Shown here one piece after another: positions 42,569 through 54,272 of a stretch of DNA of 64,000 bases (positions are counted from its first letter, which is position 1; every line of letters starts with the position of its first letter). The DNA lies in assembly GCA_964035575.1 (NCBI GenBank), contig OZ037893.1, positions 1,178,001 to 1,242,000 of the forward strand. The letters are read 5' to 3'. Under the pieces are notes generated by a model that worked only from the letters and a program-made list of their open reading frames with translations, was not told where the DNA came from and ran no database searches. Made by a program: the position numbers and the translations under genes. This DNA comes from Rhynchopus sp. YZ270_cl-10 (taxonomy: Eukaryota; Euglenozoa; Diplonemea; Diplonemida; Diplonemidae).

Positions 42569-43404
42569 TGGGCATATCTGGGGAAATGGCCGTTCTTCTC
42601 TGTTTGTACTTCTCTGTTGAGGCTAAAGTGTTGATGGCTTTTACAGTCCAATATTGCAAGAACCCTGTCATAGGGAGGAGGAAGCTCCTAGGTGGGGTGG
42701 GGGGGGAAACAAAGGTGTTGCCTTGGATTGACCCTCAGTATTGTTTGTCCACGTTGTCGAAAAGTGAAGTTCCGTTGTGTGTACTCCACTGTGCTACTCC
42801 AATGCAGCAATAAAATGGAAGTGGAGACTGCACTGTGTAGTAGTGGCGCTCCGTTGCTCATTTGTTCTTGTGGATGCACGAAGGAGGAAAGAGAAAAGAG
42901 AGAGAGTGCGATGCTGATCGGAGCTCTTTCTAGCCAACAGTGTCGACACCGTGCTTGTGTCTCCGCTGCACTCTTGAGGGAGGAGATGTGCGCGATCTGT
43001 AACACGTAGTCTAGCCTCGGGAGGGGGGGGTGTTCCAGTGTCTTGACAAGGTTCGAGTGTCGAGCTTCCTTTTCAAGGCAGGCGACACGCTTGGATATGA
43101 CCAACTTTTTTTTCTGTCATTTTTTGGTTGGTTGTGATTCTTTGAGCTCAAAAGAGAGGCTTAGGTTCATACAAAACTTCTCTTCTTTTAAGATGTACGA
43201 GAGGCACAGCCATCTTACAAATTTTCTTTTTTTTTCTTCTTTGCGAACCCCCTTGCATGCGAGGGCGAACAACAAAAAAAAGACCACACAAACTCTGTTG
43301 TTTCTGTTCCCCGTAGCCCCGTAGCCCCAGAGCACTGCAACGTCACCTCCAACCACACCAGATACCTCGTCTACGGTTTTACACTCTTCACGAAAATAAA
43401 CATA
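42569..43404. other. Spacer; possible Cys-rich coding piece
   Basis: The + strand frame ending at TAG 43009 is open from about 42692 and, from 42746 on, shows a zinc-ribbon-like Cys pattern (VCPRCRKVKFRC, ICSCGC, QQCRHRAC, MCAICNT). No ATG lies before the first Cys pairs, and no splice partner was found, so I do not call a gene. Paired hairpin-family copies lie at 43145-43216. Confidence 0.35.
43190..43216 (+). repeat. Dispersed hairpin copy, CATCTT type
   Basis: AAGATG/CATCTT outer stem around TACGAGAGGCACAGC. It follows a partial CTAAGC-type copy (43145-43170), in the same order as at 11993-12071, and precedes ACAAATTTTC plus a T-run. Confidence 0.7.
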
Positions 43405-44190
43405 ATGCTGACGAAGGCTTTGCTGGCGTCGTCGTTTGTGGCTCTGTGCGCAGCAGGGCCCGCGTCACGCGGCGATATTGACGTAAAGTTCCCTCCTGCT
43501 CCTGGCGCTCAATCCATCTCGGGGAGCTTCGCGCTCCACCTCGAGTTCCTGTCCTCAGCAGGCAACCCTGCCTGGCCAGACATCAGCGCACCGACAGTCC
43601 TGCCCGGTGCACGTCTGCAGGACCCACCAGCACACCTGCGCCTGCTCCCAACAACGCTGTCGAACTGGGACCTCCCTACAGGGACTGAGGTGACGTACTC
43701 GTGCCCGAACGAGCCTTCCCTGATTGATGTGTGCGACGCATGGGTGTTCTTCTACGCATGCCCGCAGAGCTGTGTGCGCACGTACCAGGGCGGCCTCCCA
43801 GGACTGCTTGCAGTGACCCCAGGATGGGAGAGGACGCAGTGCGCACCACGCTTCACAACCGGCGCACCCGGCACCTCGTTCGTGCACCCGATGGGGAGCT
43901 TCAGGAAGCAGCTTGCGCCGGGTGCGTCGACGACGTTCACGCTGCCTGCCAACGCAGAGTTTGTTGCCTTTGGTATTGACAAGGACGGTGTGGACTGCAC
44001 GCAGCACCTCACCGTTGGTGCATGCCCTGTGATTGGCGGACGCTGCACGTGGGACGGATCCTCGTGCAAGAACAACAACTGCCAGGGCAGGTACGGCCCA
44101 CCACCGCCGTGCACTGAGTGCCCGTGGGAGGGCCTTGTCTCCCCTACCCGTCCCCCGTCTGACGGTCCCTTCGGCGGGGGCCCTAACTAA
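43405..44190 (+). CDS. Secreted Cys-containing protein, unknown family
   Basis: A 261-residue protein with a clear signal peptide (MLTKALLASSFVALCAAGPA, cleavage near 18-22). The mature part is Pro/Gly-rich and contains paired Cys (CPNEPSLIDVCDAWVFFYAC), a central beta-rich region, and a C-terminal cluster (CTQHLTVGACPVIGGRCTWD...CKNNNCQGRYGPPPPCTECPW). It ends in a Pro/Gly tail. No GPI-signal hydrophobic end and no membrane helix is visible, so secretion or wall attachment is likely. I recognise no domain. The GC-rich codon use matches the flanking real genes. ATG 43405 follows an A-rich leader, as for other genes here. Confidence 0.7.
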   Translation: MLTKALLASSFVALCAAGPASRGDIDVKFPPAPGAQSISGSFALHLEFLSSAGNPAWPDISAPTVLPGARLQDPPAHLRLLPTTLSNWDLPTGTEVTYSCPNEPSLIDVCDAWVFFYACPQSCVRTYQGGLPGLLAVTPGWERTQCAPRFTTGAPGTSFVHPMGSFRKQLAPGASTTFTLPANAEFVAFGIDKDGVDCTQHLTVGACPVIGGRCTWDGSSCKNNNCQGRYGPPPPCTECPWEGLVSPTRPPSDGPFGGGPN

Positions 44191-45274
44191 GTGGTGTTTC
44201 CTTCCAACGCTCATGTATAATGCAAAAAAAATTACAATTAAAATGAAATATTTTAACAACACATACTCGCCCTACACGAGAGGGGGAGGGCGCGCACCCC
44301 CTTTGCTCAATCTGCCTACGGAAACGTAGAGTAGAGAGGGGAGGGGGGAAGGTGTTCCCTCCCGTCATCTCATCATTTGCTGAATAACCATACTTGCTGA
44401 AAAAGCGGCTTCTTGCTTTTTTTTTTTTTTTTTTGCCCTGTTTTTTTTTTGCTTTTTTTGTTTGATGTTTTATGTGCCCACATCTATTGAAGTGCCCGCG
44501 CATTAAAAAACAACTTCATTTTACCCTCGAAAATGCCCCTTTTTTTTTTCGACAAAAAAACTTCCTGGCACCTCGCACCACGTCCTGGGCTGGACGTTAA
44601 ATTGCATCCGGGGGCCCTTTTGTGGCACTCCTCCTGAAACTCTATGAAGGTCTGACCTGAGGGTACAAGGTGCTGGGTATGCTACCCTGGGTGCTGAAGG
44701 CAGGCACACAACATGTGTGGAGGGACCTGCAGAGCCCTAGCCAGTGAAGCCAAGGAGGCCCCCCTAGGAAACTAGGGAACGGATTGGAAGAGACCTCGCC
44801 GGTAGCCGGGAACCCTCCCTGGGCTAGTACAATGATGAAACTTCAATCTAAAGTCCACACCCATGTGGCGGCCGCTTTGGCATGCGTCTGTAAGGACAGC
44901 CTTGACTGATACTTTCTGTATTAGCACACGATTGCCTCCCTGAAGGCTACGTAGCTACCTGAGTACAAACTTACAAGATGTGTTTCACACTCTTTCCAGT
45001 TTTCTTTTATCTTTCTTTTATTTTTCATTGCTAAACTGTGCTGCCAACCACCCAGACCTTCGAGAACAACACTCCCTACACGACGGGTATCGGCAACACA
45101 ACTCTGCCTTGACGACACAACAAAAATAATGGAACACTTTCTTTTTTTTTTTTGTACCTCCCCTTCTCCCCTTCTCCTCCCTCATTCTAACACAAAAGGG
45201 AGGCTTTTTTTTTCCACGCGAACAGCGTGTTTTAACCTTTTCTCCCTCCCCCCTTCTCCCCCCCCCCCAACATA
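44191..45274. other. Spacer with structured GC-rich block
   Basis: No gene. The block 44540-44960 stands out: even base composition, no long T-runs, short self-complementary boxes (CCTAGGAAACTAGGG, GCCGGTAGCCGG) and no open frame. It may be an untranslated end of a retroposon or an RNA gene. I cannot assign it. Confidence 0.4.
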
Positions 45275-47742
45275 ATGACAGCCAACAGCCTTCCCCGCGA
45301 GGTGCTGAAGTGGCTGCAGTCGCTGGATCTTAGCTACGCCCTGGCAAACCCGAAGCGTGATTTTGCGAATGGGTTTCTTGTTGCAGAGGTAGCGTCGAAG
45401 TTTTGGAAGAACGTTCCCATGCACTCTATTGACAATGGTGTGGCGGTGTCCAAGCGGCGGGACAACTGGCAGACACTAGCAAAGCTCTTTGCAGCTAAGG
45501 GCTTTCCACTGCAACGCGACCTCACAGACGGTGTCATCCTCTCGAAGGACGGCTGCGCGGTGCAGCTCATCTGCGAGCTCTACTCCTTCCTGACAAACCG
45601 CAAGCTCCAAGTCCTCCCGCCCATCGAAAATGAAGAGCAAAAAGTCCCCGCCTTCCGCAAGCCCAACGCCACAACCCTCATGCGTGATATGCGAAACAGC
45701 GACGCTGTCGACCAAATTATCGGGGATCTGGACGTCAAAAAGAAGGAGGAAAAGGCGCAAGCAGTCCTCCGCAACCACACAGAAGAGCTGCAACGTGAAA
45801 AGGTCGATGATCCAGCTCGCTTCAAATCGAAGCCGCTCCGCAAAATGGCCATCATGAAACCACCAGACTCCGCAAATGCTGACGAAACTGTCGTCAATTT
45901 CAAGGAAGTCCGTGTACGCACCATCGACTCCACCCTAGCGTACCGCAGCCACCGTGGTTACGACGGAGACAAAACACCTTCAAGCGTCTCAGACGCACTC
46001 TCCCCTGGTGCTGGGGAAGCCTCCGAAACGATCGCCTCCGTCGCCTCACGCGAAGTGCACGAAGTGTTCCACAGCACCGGAGTGGCAGCAGGGTTTCAGG
46101 AAGGCATGCTAAAGAACTACTTCGCCTATTTCTGTGCAAACCTGGAGACTCTGGCGGAGGGCGACGTGAAACGCATGGTGTGGGATGTCTTGGTGAGCAA
46201 GGCTAGCAAGCTGGCGTCGATTATCTACGACCGTCCACATGAGCTGGGGAAGATGATGACAGCTATGGACGTGGTCTACGACACGAAACGGCAGCACGCA
46301 GAATCAGACAAGGAACAGGCTTTCATGTTGCTTGCCGTAGTGGGCGAGGAGGTGACCAAGGTGGATGCTAAGGTGTCGTGGGACGCATGCGCCGCACATC
46401 TGCTGCCTAAGGTGGCACCACTGCTGACACATGGTACACCTGCACAGCGCATCTCCGTCGTCGAGATGCTCCTCCACTGGTTCCGCCCCTACGAACGTCC
46501 CGAGATGTTCTGTGTCCTGCACACCCTCCGCCACGTCTGCACCTCCCCAACAGGGCACGTCAACACCACCGCATACCTGCAGTGCATCCTCCACCTCACC
46601 CAGCTGGACCTCGCCTCCTTCAGCAGCAAGGAGGTCAGCACCTTTGTTCTAACCCGTGCACAGGAGGCACTGCACATGGCAGACCCTATGGGGCGTGCAG
46701 CAGGCATCCACATTCTTGCGTCGTTGAACGTTGCTGGTGGTGTCGCGCTGCCGCAGGGGTGTGTTGACGGTGTCGTCCAAATCGCACGGTCCTGTGAAAG
46801 CTGTATGGAACACCGTGAAGTACAGCTCGCCCTGGCAACACTCTGTGCAGGGGTGTTGGAGCTGGGGGAGTTGGCAGGCGAGGCGGCAGAGGCGGGGTGC
46901 GAGGTGGTGTTGGGGGTGCTGTTGTCTGGGGGGTGCCATCCTGACACGAGAAGGGTGCTGCTGTCGCGGGTGGGGCGCTTCCTTGCGGAGGGCGCGCTGT
47001 GCGCGAAGTACGTTGAGACGCTGATGTCGCTGTGTGACAAAGACTTTGAGCGTGAGCTGGGATGCTCGGAGTGTGACACTGTGACCTCGAAGCTGCGTGA
47101 CGACTTTGCCGTGACCAGCGCCAGCCAGGACTGGCAGAGCGGTAGCATCGCGCTTGCAGCGGCAACACTCCTCAGCAGCACACAGGAGAGGGAAGAGGTG
47201 CGCAGGGAGAAGCTCGTTCGTGTTATCGAAGCAGCCCTGCGGACAAACACTGCTGTGGCGGAGACTGAAGAGGCGCTGGAGGTATGTTCGGTAGGGTCCT
47301 CTTCCCACAACCACTCATGGTCAACGTATTGAAGCAGTCTTAGCTGCTCTCAGCTCCCCCAACCTTATTACACAGTACGCCATTTTTTGGTGGTTTACAA
47401 AAAACAGTGATAAAAGAACTGCACCACTTTGCAATCCGTTCTCTACACACACCCACACCCAGATGTGGTGGTCAGCCATGCAGAAGGCCTCGCCCGTTCT
47501 CCTCGACGCAGTGGCGCACCCCTCCCTCGACGCCCCTGCCGTGTCCGTCATCGCCAAGTTCTACAAGCTGCTCTCGTCGACACCTGACGTAACCGCGCAG
47601 ACAGAAGAGACCGAGGTATGTAAAGAGACCATGACACACCCCCTAGCGATACCCCCTTTCATAACATTTTTATTGACAGGACCTGACACTCGTCGCTAGA
47701 AAATGGCTTGCGGAAGCAGATTACTCGTTTCTCGGGAAGTGA
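45275..47742 (+). CDS. SPATA4-like calponin-homology protein with helical repeats
   Basis: Three phase-0 exons (45275-47281, 47463-47615, 47680-47742) give 740 residues. Residues 1-115 form a CH_2-type calponin-homology domain like that of SPATA4 and related sperm-flagellar proteins: LPREVLKWLQSLDLSYALAN, KRDFANGFLVAEVASKFW, MHSIDNG, and DGVILSKDGCAVQLICELY. In that family the domain binds microtubules or axonemal parts. A charged linker (about 120-260) leads to a long all-helical part (about 265-720) resembling HEAT/armadillo repeats, much longer than animal SPATA4. It is probably a ciliary scaffold. The introns are GT-AG, 181 and 64 nt. The short last exon (20 residues) ends at TGA 47742. 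Confidence 0.8.
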
Positions 47743-48864
47743 AGAAAACGCGAGGTTTAGCATAAATCTTCTTTCTAGATAAAATCATTGCAGACCGTAC
47801 ACCTGGGCTTTTTTTTTTGTGTTGCAAAACAAAACAAATTTATGCCTCAGGTGAGTCGTACTTTTTGGTGTTATTGTCAAGACGGTTTTAGACCTTCCCC
47901 GAAGAGAAAAAAAGCGCTTTCTAGCCCTTTTTGGTTCTTCTTTATAGCAAAGCCTCTTAGCACAGCGTACCCTCCAATTTTTTTTTTTTGAACATCCGTT
48001 TTGGTTTCTTTCCTCAGGTTCTGTCTCTTTCCTTACAATAGGGTAGGTTGTGTTTTTTGTGTGAATAGCATGTTGTCGGGAGGGTTTGCCTTAAGGGTAG
48101 AATATTTCCCAAAGTGTACAAAGCCTGCGTCCACCTGTTGTGCAGCAAGGTGTTTTGCATTTTCAACTTTTCTTGAATAATTGATGACGTGTGGACACCT
48201 CGCTTTTTTTTTTTTTTTTGTGTGAACTCCACACACTTTCTTGTGCTTATTGCACAGAGGATGAGAGGTATATTTGCCAATCTCTCTTTTGGCACAACGC
48301 TATTCACCTGAACCTATTCTTTTTTTTCATAAAGTTTCACTTACAAAAAATTCCCCTCTTTTTTAACCACCCTCTCAAAACAAAACCCTCGTTTTAGTTA
48401 CATAAACAAAAGGCCATGTCCGCTCTTTTATCCTTTGACCTCCTCACCCTACTCATGCCCCGAACTACACGACTCACTAACATGCCAAGCTGTGCGGTAC
48501 CGTACCCACCCCCTAACCCCTTAACCACACCTTTTTCGAGGGTGGCGCTTGGGGTTGAGGTTCACCCAAATTTTATTTGACTATGACTAAGGTGACTAAG
48601 CACCAAGATAACGACTGATGAATAAACCAAGAGTCTAATCAAGGCTAAGCACCGAGACTTAGGTTCATCATTATGCAGATGATTTGAGGTATTTTTGACT
48701 CCAACAAAAGTCACAGAAATTCACAACACACTTCACACATATGTTGTGAATTGTTGTGACTGTGCTTGAGTAACACCTCACACCACCCCTCCTCGTCTTA
48801 ACTTTTTCTTTGCACATCTCTTCCCCTCATCATCATCATCACCAAAAGGGAAACACAAAACACA
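47743..48864. other. Spacer, no gene
   Basis: AT-rich. At 48588-48680 a CTAAGC-type hairpin is split: GGTGACTAAGCACC and, about 55 bp later, GCTAAGCACCGAGACTTAGG followed by TTCATCATTATG. It looks like an interrupted or duplicated copy. Confidence 0.5.
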
Positions 48865-50403
48865 ATGCCCACCGTCCACACATCCTATGGGGTCGTGCAC
48901 GGCACTGTCGTGAGTGGCTGTGATACGTACTACGGCATCCCCTACGCATCGCCCCCTGCAGGCGAGGCACGGTACGCACTCCCCACACCACCTGCAAAGT
49001 GGGGGTCCATCGATGCGTCGTGCATGCCCAAGGAGGTCCCACAGATGACCATGGGTCTTCCGGTGCCGATGTCGAACCCAGGGAAGAAGGTGCCTGGGGA
49101 GCTGCCGTCCAATCAGTCTGAAGATTCGTTGGTACTCAACGTCACTGTGCCGCCCGGTACGGCACGCAAAGATGGGAAGGCGGTTATGGTGTGGATCCAT
49201 GGTGGTGCATTCGAAACGGGGGCAGGGTGCATCCCGCTGTACCGCCCAACAAAGCTGAGCACCTCGCAAGACGTTGTCGTGGTGACGGTTAACTACCGCC
49301 TCTCGTTGCTCGGCTTTTTGCACACCGGGAATGATGATGTTCCCGCGAATTTGGGGCTGCATGACCAGGTCCTGGCACTGCAGTTTGTGAGGTCGCAGAT
49401 TCATGAGTTTGGGGGTGATCCTGAGAAGGTGACGGTCTTTGGGGAAAGTGCGGGGGCGATGTCGATTTGTGGTTTGATGGCGTCGCCGTTGGCGGTGGGG
49501 CTCTTCCGTGGCGCGATTTTGCAGAGTGGAGGACCCTGTGCATTCATCACCAAGGCACAGTCCAAGCAAACCGCAGAGCTTCTTGCAAAGGAGCTGGGCC
49601 GTTCTTCTGCAGCAGACCTGGACGCGGCCTTCCTCCGTTCACTCCCCGCGAAGACGCTTATTGAAGCAGGCGAACGCATGCGTGCCAAAGCCCTCCACGT
49701 CCCAATGTGCTGGGCGCCTGTTGTCAGCGAGCCCCTCTGGCCACACCCGCTCACCGCACTGCACAACGGAGCGGGAAGCAACATCGCAGTGATGTCGGGC
49801 ATCATGAAGGATGAGTTCAAACTGTTCTCCTTGGCGATTAAGGGAAAGTTTGAGAGAGGACGTGCCGTGGGGTACCTCAGAAAGCGCATCGCGACGTTGG
49901 ATGAAGACCGCAAAGGCAAAGCCGAGTACACAACGCAGGCAGGCACCATCGTGGACGCCACTGCACTGAGTGCGGGGGTGGCGGGGAAGCCTTTGTTCGA
50001 CACAATCGCAGGGGACGTGACGTTCAAGGTGCCACATGAACGCTTCCTCGATGCGCACAGAGGGCCTGCGTACAGCTACCGCATGGAGTGGGGGTCGAAG
50101 GTCTTCGGGAGCACTCATGTGGTCGACATTCCGTTTGTGTTTGGAACGCACAAAGGCGCGTTTGAGAAGTTTGTTGGCGGCGGCGGTGCTGAGGCAGACA
50201 AATTCAATGTGCTAGTCATGAACGCATGGGGCGCCTTCGCCAGAGACCTGCAACCCAAAGTAGAGAACGTCACGTGGCCACAGCACGACTCACTGTCACG
50301 CCCCACCATGGTGCTCGGGCGAGGCAACAAAGGTGCTGCTCATATTGAAAGACACATCAACACGCTTACACCGTGGGAAGGTGTCATGACACCGAAGCTG
50401 TAG
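48865..50403 (+). CDS. Type-B carboxylesterase family hydrolase
   Basis: A 512-residue alpha/beta-hydrolase of the carboxylesterase/cholinesterase family, hydrolysing carboxylic esters or amides. The triad is visible: S195 in FGESAGAMS, E317 in MKDEFKL and H418 in GSTHVVDIPFVFG. The oxyanion hole is WIHGGAF. YGIPYASPPAGEARY near the N-terminus and SEDSLVLNV are further signatures. There is no signal peptide, so unlike many relatives it should be cytosolic, unless an upstream exon exists. Length is typical of the family. Single exon; ATG 48865 is preceded by an A/C-rich leader. The natural substrate cannot be told. Confidence 0.9.
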   Translation: MPTVHTSYGVVHGTVVSGCDTYYGIPYASPPAGEARYALPTPPAKWGSIDASCMPKEVPQMTMGLPVPMSNPGKKVPGELPSNQSEDSLVLNVTVPPGTARKDGKAVMVWIHGGAFETGAGCIPLYRPTKLSTSQDVVVVTVNYRLSLLGFLHTGNDDVPANLGLHDQVLALQFVRSQIHEFGGDPEKVTVFGESAGAMSICGLMASPLAVGLFRGAILQSGGPCAFITKAQSKQTAELLAKELGRSSAADLDAAFLRSLPAKTLIEAGERMRAKALHVPMCWAPVVSEPLWPHPLTALHNGAGSNIAVMSGIMKDEFKLFSLAIKGKFERGRAVGYLRKRIATLDEDRKGKAEYTTQAGTIVDATALSAGVAGKPLFDTIAGDVTFKVPHERFLDAHRGPAYSYRMEWGSKVFGSTHVVDIPFVFGTHKGAFEKFVGGGGAEADKFNVLVMNAWGAFARDLQPKVENVTWPQHDSLSRPTMVLGRGNKGAAHIERHINTLTPWEGVMTPKL

Positions 50404-51231
50404 TTTTTGTTGGGTTTTCTAAAAGCCAAATTAAGCTGAAAGATATGTAGTGTCGACCACATTCATCTTTTAAGTCTTTCTTCGCTTTCGACACAGAATA
50501 TTTCAAAAATATAAATAAAATAACAATTGAGGAAGGCGTGAGAGCTTCTCTTGCGGTACCTAAAAGAGTGTTGTCTCCCTCCCTACACTGCCCCCTTTTT
50601 TTCCAGGCTTTTGTTCCACCCATCCAAAGGGGAAAGGGGCTTCGGAGTGAACCTCAACTACGACCGAGGGATTTTTTTTTGGATAGGGCTAAATGCCCCA
50701 TCCCTCTTTGTTCTGGAAAAACAATGGAAAAACAAGCGGGATTTTTTTTGTTGCTCTCACTCACTCCCTCCCTTAGTTGTTTTCACACCAGAGCTTCGTC
50801 GGTGTTAGAAATCCCCCCCTCCCCTCTGTACCAAGACAACACAAGCAAATCGTATACGAAAGACATCCCGGGTGTCGATGATGTGTACTAGCCACATTCA
50901 TCTTTTCAACTTTTTCCTTTTTTCGTCGTTTCTTTCGTCTTTTCAACTTCTTGAGGCAAGTTTTTATGTTTCAACCCCACGGAGGTACAGTCGAGGTGTT
51001 AGCAACTTTCCTCTTTGCATTTTTTTAACGTAGCTTCTTTTTTGAAACCCTCCTGGTCGATATATGCAGAAACGTTTTTTTTTTGCACTCAACCTTTTTT
51101 GAAATATTTGTACCTCCCTCCCCATCTGTTCTCTCCCCTTCTTACCTCCTCTCCCCTTTCCAAGACCTCCTTTAACCTCTTCAACCTGCACCATACAGAA
51201 GCATGCACCGTGAGTTTTCAACCCACGCACC
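50404..51231. other. Spacer with two hairpin copies
   Basis: No gene. Hairpin copies with changed loops lie at 50440-50470 (AAGAT/ATCTT) and 50877-50902 (GATG/CATC around TGTGTACTAGCCACA). T/C tracts follow each; a long pyrimidine tract (51100-51180) precedes the FHA gene. Confidence 0.55.
50877..50902 (+). repeat. Dispersed hairpin copy with altered loop
   Basis: Stems GATG/CATC and TGTG/CACA are kept while the loop reads TACTAGC. The stem thus survives loss of the loop consensus. Confidence 0.6.
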
Positions 51232-52639
51232 ATGACAACCGAGGACTGGGACTCGACCGCCCTACAGGATGCCCTGGACATCGAGGAGGAGGGGGGCATC
51301 GTGCAGGAGCTTGCCGACACTGCGGACGACGCGCTGCTTGAGAAGGTGGGCGAGACCGACGACAAGACGAGAAAGCGCACACACAGCGAGCGCAGTGCCG
51401 AAGACAGCACGGCGATAGGCTCGCCACAGAAGCGTCTCAAGACCGAACTGCCCTCTAGCGAGGATCCATCGCCATCACCTGCCCCGGCAGTATCGGGGGA
51501 GCCCGCAGCAGAGGAAGCAGAGGAGAATGCGGATGTTCCCAACACCCCCGCCACCAGGGCCGTGGTCGTGACCGCTGCTGGCAGCAAGCAGCGCCGGCCC
51601 AAGCGTGTAAGCAAAGTAGGCGCAAAGCGTGGCCGCCCACCAGGCAAACGTGAAGCATCATCAGAGTCGGAAGGGCGTGGTGGCGTGGACATCCTGACGA
51701 CAGGCATGGAGGGCGCACCGAGGGGGCAGGAGGAACGCACAGAGGTCTCTGCAATGAAGGAGTACGTCGCACGGTACAACGAACGGGTTGCGCTCAGGGC
51801 TGCGAAGAAGGCAGAGGAAACGCAGGGGTATGACCTTCTTTTCCTTGCCGTGAGACGTTTTTTTTTTTCACTTTCAAATCTCTCATTTCACCTTCGTGTT
51901 AAGGAACACATCCTAATGTGAAGACACTTCCAAACAGAGTACAAGATATTTCAAAACACCAACACCCTTTTTTGCAGGCGGTTTTCGGACACCGAAGAGG
52001 AAGTGACGCTGCAGGTGCAGATGCGACCGGACAAGGTCTTCTTGCAGCGGTGCAAGGTACGTCCCCTTCCCACCCCCTTCACCCCCCCCTCTACCCCCAC
52101 ACTTCAGCGCGGACGGACGAGGATTGGGCGCAGCAAGACACAGAACCTAGTGATCCTGAGCCAGGATGTGTCCGACTACCACGCAGAGCTCATCGTATCC
52201 AAGAGCGGCGTGCGGATACAAGACATGGGCTCCACCAACGGCACATACATCAACTACGGCAAAGAGAACGGCGTCCTGCTAGAGCCCTACGTAGCAGAGC
52301 GGCTCTCACACGGCGACACTATTAAGTATGTGGACTACCCCGTTTGGTTATCTTATCTCCATCACAAAAAATCACAGCCTTGGGTGCACCCCTGCACGGA
52401 TATTGATCATGCAAAAGCAGAAGTCCGCGAAACGGCCTCAAAAAAAGAAGTCGGAAAAAAAGTCAGAAAAGAAGTCAGAAAAGAAGTCTACACCAAAAGC
52501 GCCAAGAAAGGCTCTCGCAGACAAGGCAGAGAGAGCAGAGAAAGCGAGAGCGGAAAAGGCGGATAAGGAGAAGACAGACACGGCAAGCCCAAGCCCTGCC
52601 GCAAAGCGGAAGAAAGTAGTCGTCAAGAAGGAGAAGTGA
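51232..52639 (+). CDS. Nuclear FHA-domain protein with AT-hook-like segment
   Basis: Four exons in consistent phase: 51232-51827, 51978-52056, 52108-52325 and 52378-52639; 384 residues. The N-terminal half is acidic and disordered, with basic nuclear-import stretches and KRGRPPGK, an AT-hook core. A short coiled segment (MKEYVARYNERVALRAAKKA) precedes a forkhead-associated domain (about 202-315): RIGRSK, VSDYHAEL (S247, H250), DMGSTNGTYIN (S267-N269) and the closing strand TINLGCTPARILIM, which the last splice restores. FHA domains bind phosphothreonine. The C-terminus is a Lys-rich tail (QKKKSEKKSEKKSEKK, ending AAKRKKVVVKKEK). It is likely a chromatin, repair or RNA-processing adaptor. Reading through the 52-nt last intron gives another, longer frame; I reject it because it breaks the FHA fold. 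Confidence 0.8.
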
Positions 52640-53533
52640 ACGCACGAACGCAACGACTACACCACAGCCTGCTCCTTAAAGGGCAAAACAGTCGGGAAGA
52701 CACGGTGATACAATACAAATTACCACAAAAAAAACGCTTCCTCGTAGTCAATAATGACCACCACCCTGAAGCTGGCCTGCACAGTGAATCAAACGGAATG
52801 ATCAAAGGGGCGAAAACCTGGACAATGCAAAACACTCCTTGGCAGCTACAATCAAAATCCAACAATATCAAAAAAAAAAGTTGTCCTAAAAGCAATTGCG
52901 TTGGGTTGAAGATGGTTATACCTTTTTTTGAAGTTCACTAGCCTTCGGGCGACTTTGTGTGTTCAGAACCCTCTCGTACAGGGTGGTTTGTTGATACTGC
53001 AAAAAAAACAATATCTGACCTCGCCTTGTGATGATGGAGGGGAGGTTGTGATCCGATAGGTGTGGACCTGGGTACCAAAAGGCACGTCGTTTTGCAAGCA
53101 TTTATCTCTTGTGATTTCAGACAGGATTTGTAACGTAGAGGCTGGTCGAAGAGAGATTGAGGTGCACACCCGCTGAGACACCTCATACCACTTCCTGCTG
53201 CTGCGTATGCAACTCGAGAAGCGAACCATGTCTTGTTTTCCAGTTCCCTCGTGCCTCTTTTTTCCCCCCTCCCTGGTCGCGATAGTTTTCGCGAACTTTC
53301 CTGCAGTCAACGCAGGGAAAGAATAATCAACGATGTGAACAGGATATGGGTGGTTCAGTGATATTTCACAGAGCCGACCTTTTGGTGTGTCTCAACCAAA
53401 TAATTTTAAAAAGAGAGAGTTTTTGAAGTAAAGAAAAGTGACACAGGATGATGCGGACGAACTACGGTTATACCTTCCGTAGTACAGTCGGAGGTGCCTG
53501 CATCAACAACTACAGTTTTTTTCTTCTTTTCCA

Positions 53534-53565
53534 GATACACTGTCACGAGAGGGCTTTGTATTTCA
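53534..53565 (+). repeat. Dispersed hairpin copy, TTTGTATTTC type
   Basis: ATACA pairs with TGTAT around TGTCACGAGAGGGC, the clearest copy of this type. Confidence 0.7.
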
Positions 53566-53633
53566 AATATTTTTGACAAAAAAATCACCGCTCTCCCTAG
53601 CCCCAAAGTTTTCCAGAGTATCCTTCTACATAA

Positions 53634-54272
53634 TCAGGGTATTAGGGTGGTTAAAAAAACTGGTTTTGAAAACCAGTTTTTCCAAAAACTGGTTTTCAAA
53701 AAAAAAAAAAAAAACAGAGAAATCTGGAGGGGAAAAAAAAACCGACACTTTTCACCAGGCCTTTCTGTAAATGTCGTCCCCAGATTAGGGCGGACTCGAT
53801 TTTTTTCCCCGCATTTTTTCCCCGCCTGGTAGAACCGTGGTTGAACCACGGGAGTGCCTTTGAGAAATGGATGTTCCTTGAATTTTTTTGCCTGCGGCGC
53901 CATTTTTCATTTTTTGCTCCGCAAAAAAGGGTTCGTTGAGTGGCTCTGTGGTGTAAAAAGCTAGATTTTTACACCGTACCCTCAAAAATTTTCGCCTGCG
54001 GCGCCATTTTATACAGTCCCTATGTTCCCAATGTCTACCCTGGGTCAGCAGCGCCGAAAAATATTTTGAGCAAAAAACAAGCTGACCTCCCCAACTTGAA
54101 ATCTGGATTCCTGGATAAGACACTGACCCCACCCCCGAAAACCCCGAAAAAGGTGACTGTGTCCGTCAACGGTGGAGATTTTCGCCGGAAACACTAGTTT
54201 TCGCCACCCAGGAGAGAAAACCAGAAAAACCAGTTTTTTCCGGAATTTTGGATTTTCACCCTAATACCCTGA
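53634..54272. mobile_element. 639-bp TIR element with CATAA duplication
   Basis: Ends TCAGGGTATTAGGGTG and its complement, flanked by CATAA on both sides (53629-53633, 54273-54277), a 5-bp target duplication. Just inside lie repeats of AAAACCAGTTTTT. The core (53837-54095) is a GC-hairpin repeat nearly identical to 22633-22920. Non-coding. Confidence 0.8.

Noticed and set aside
46489-47314. Long reverse-strand frames opposite the SPATA4-like gene
   Set aside because: Shadow frames of a GC-rich coding sequence; the + frame has domain similarity and spliced exons.
52326-52566. Read-through frame after the third FHA exon
   Set aside because: A 52-nt GT-AG intron restores the last FHA strand and a Lys-rich tail in another frame, which fits the family better.
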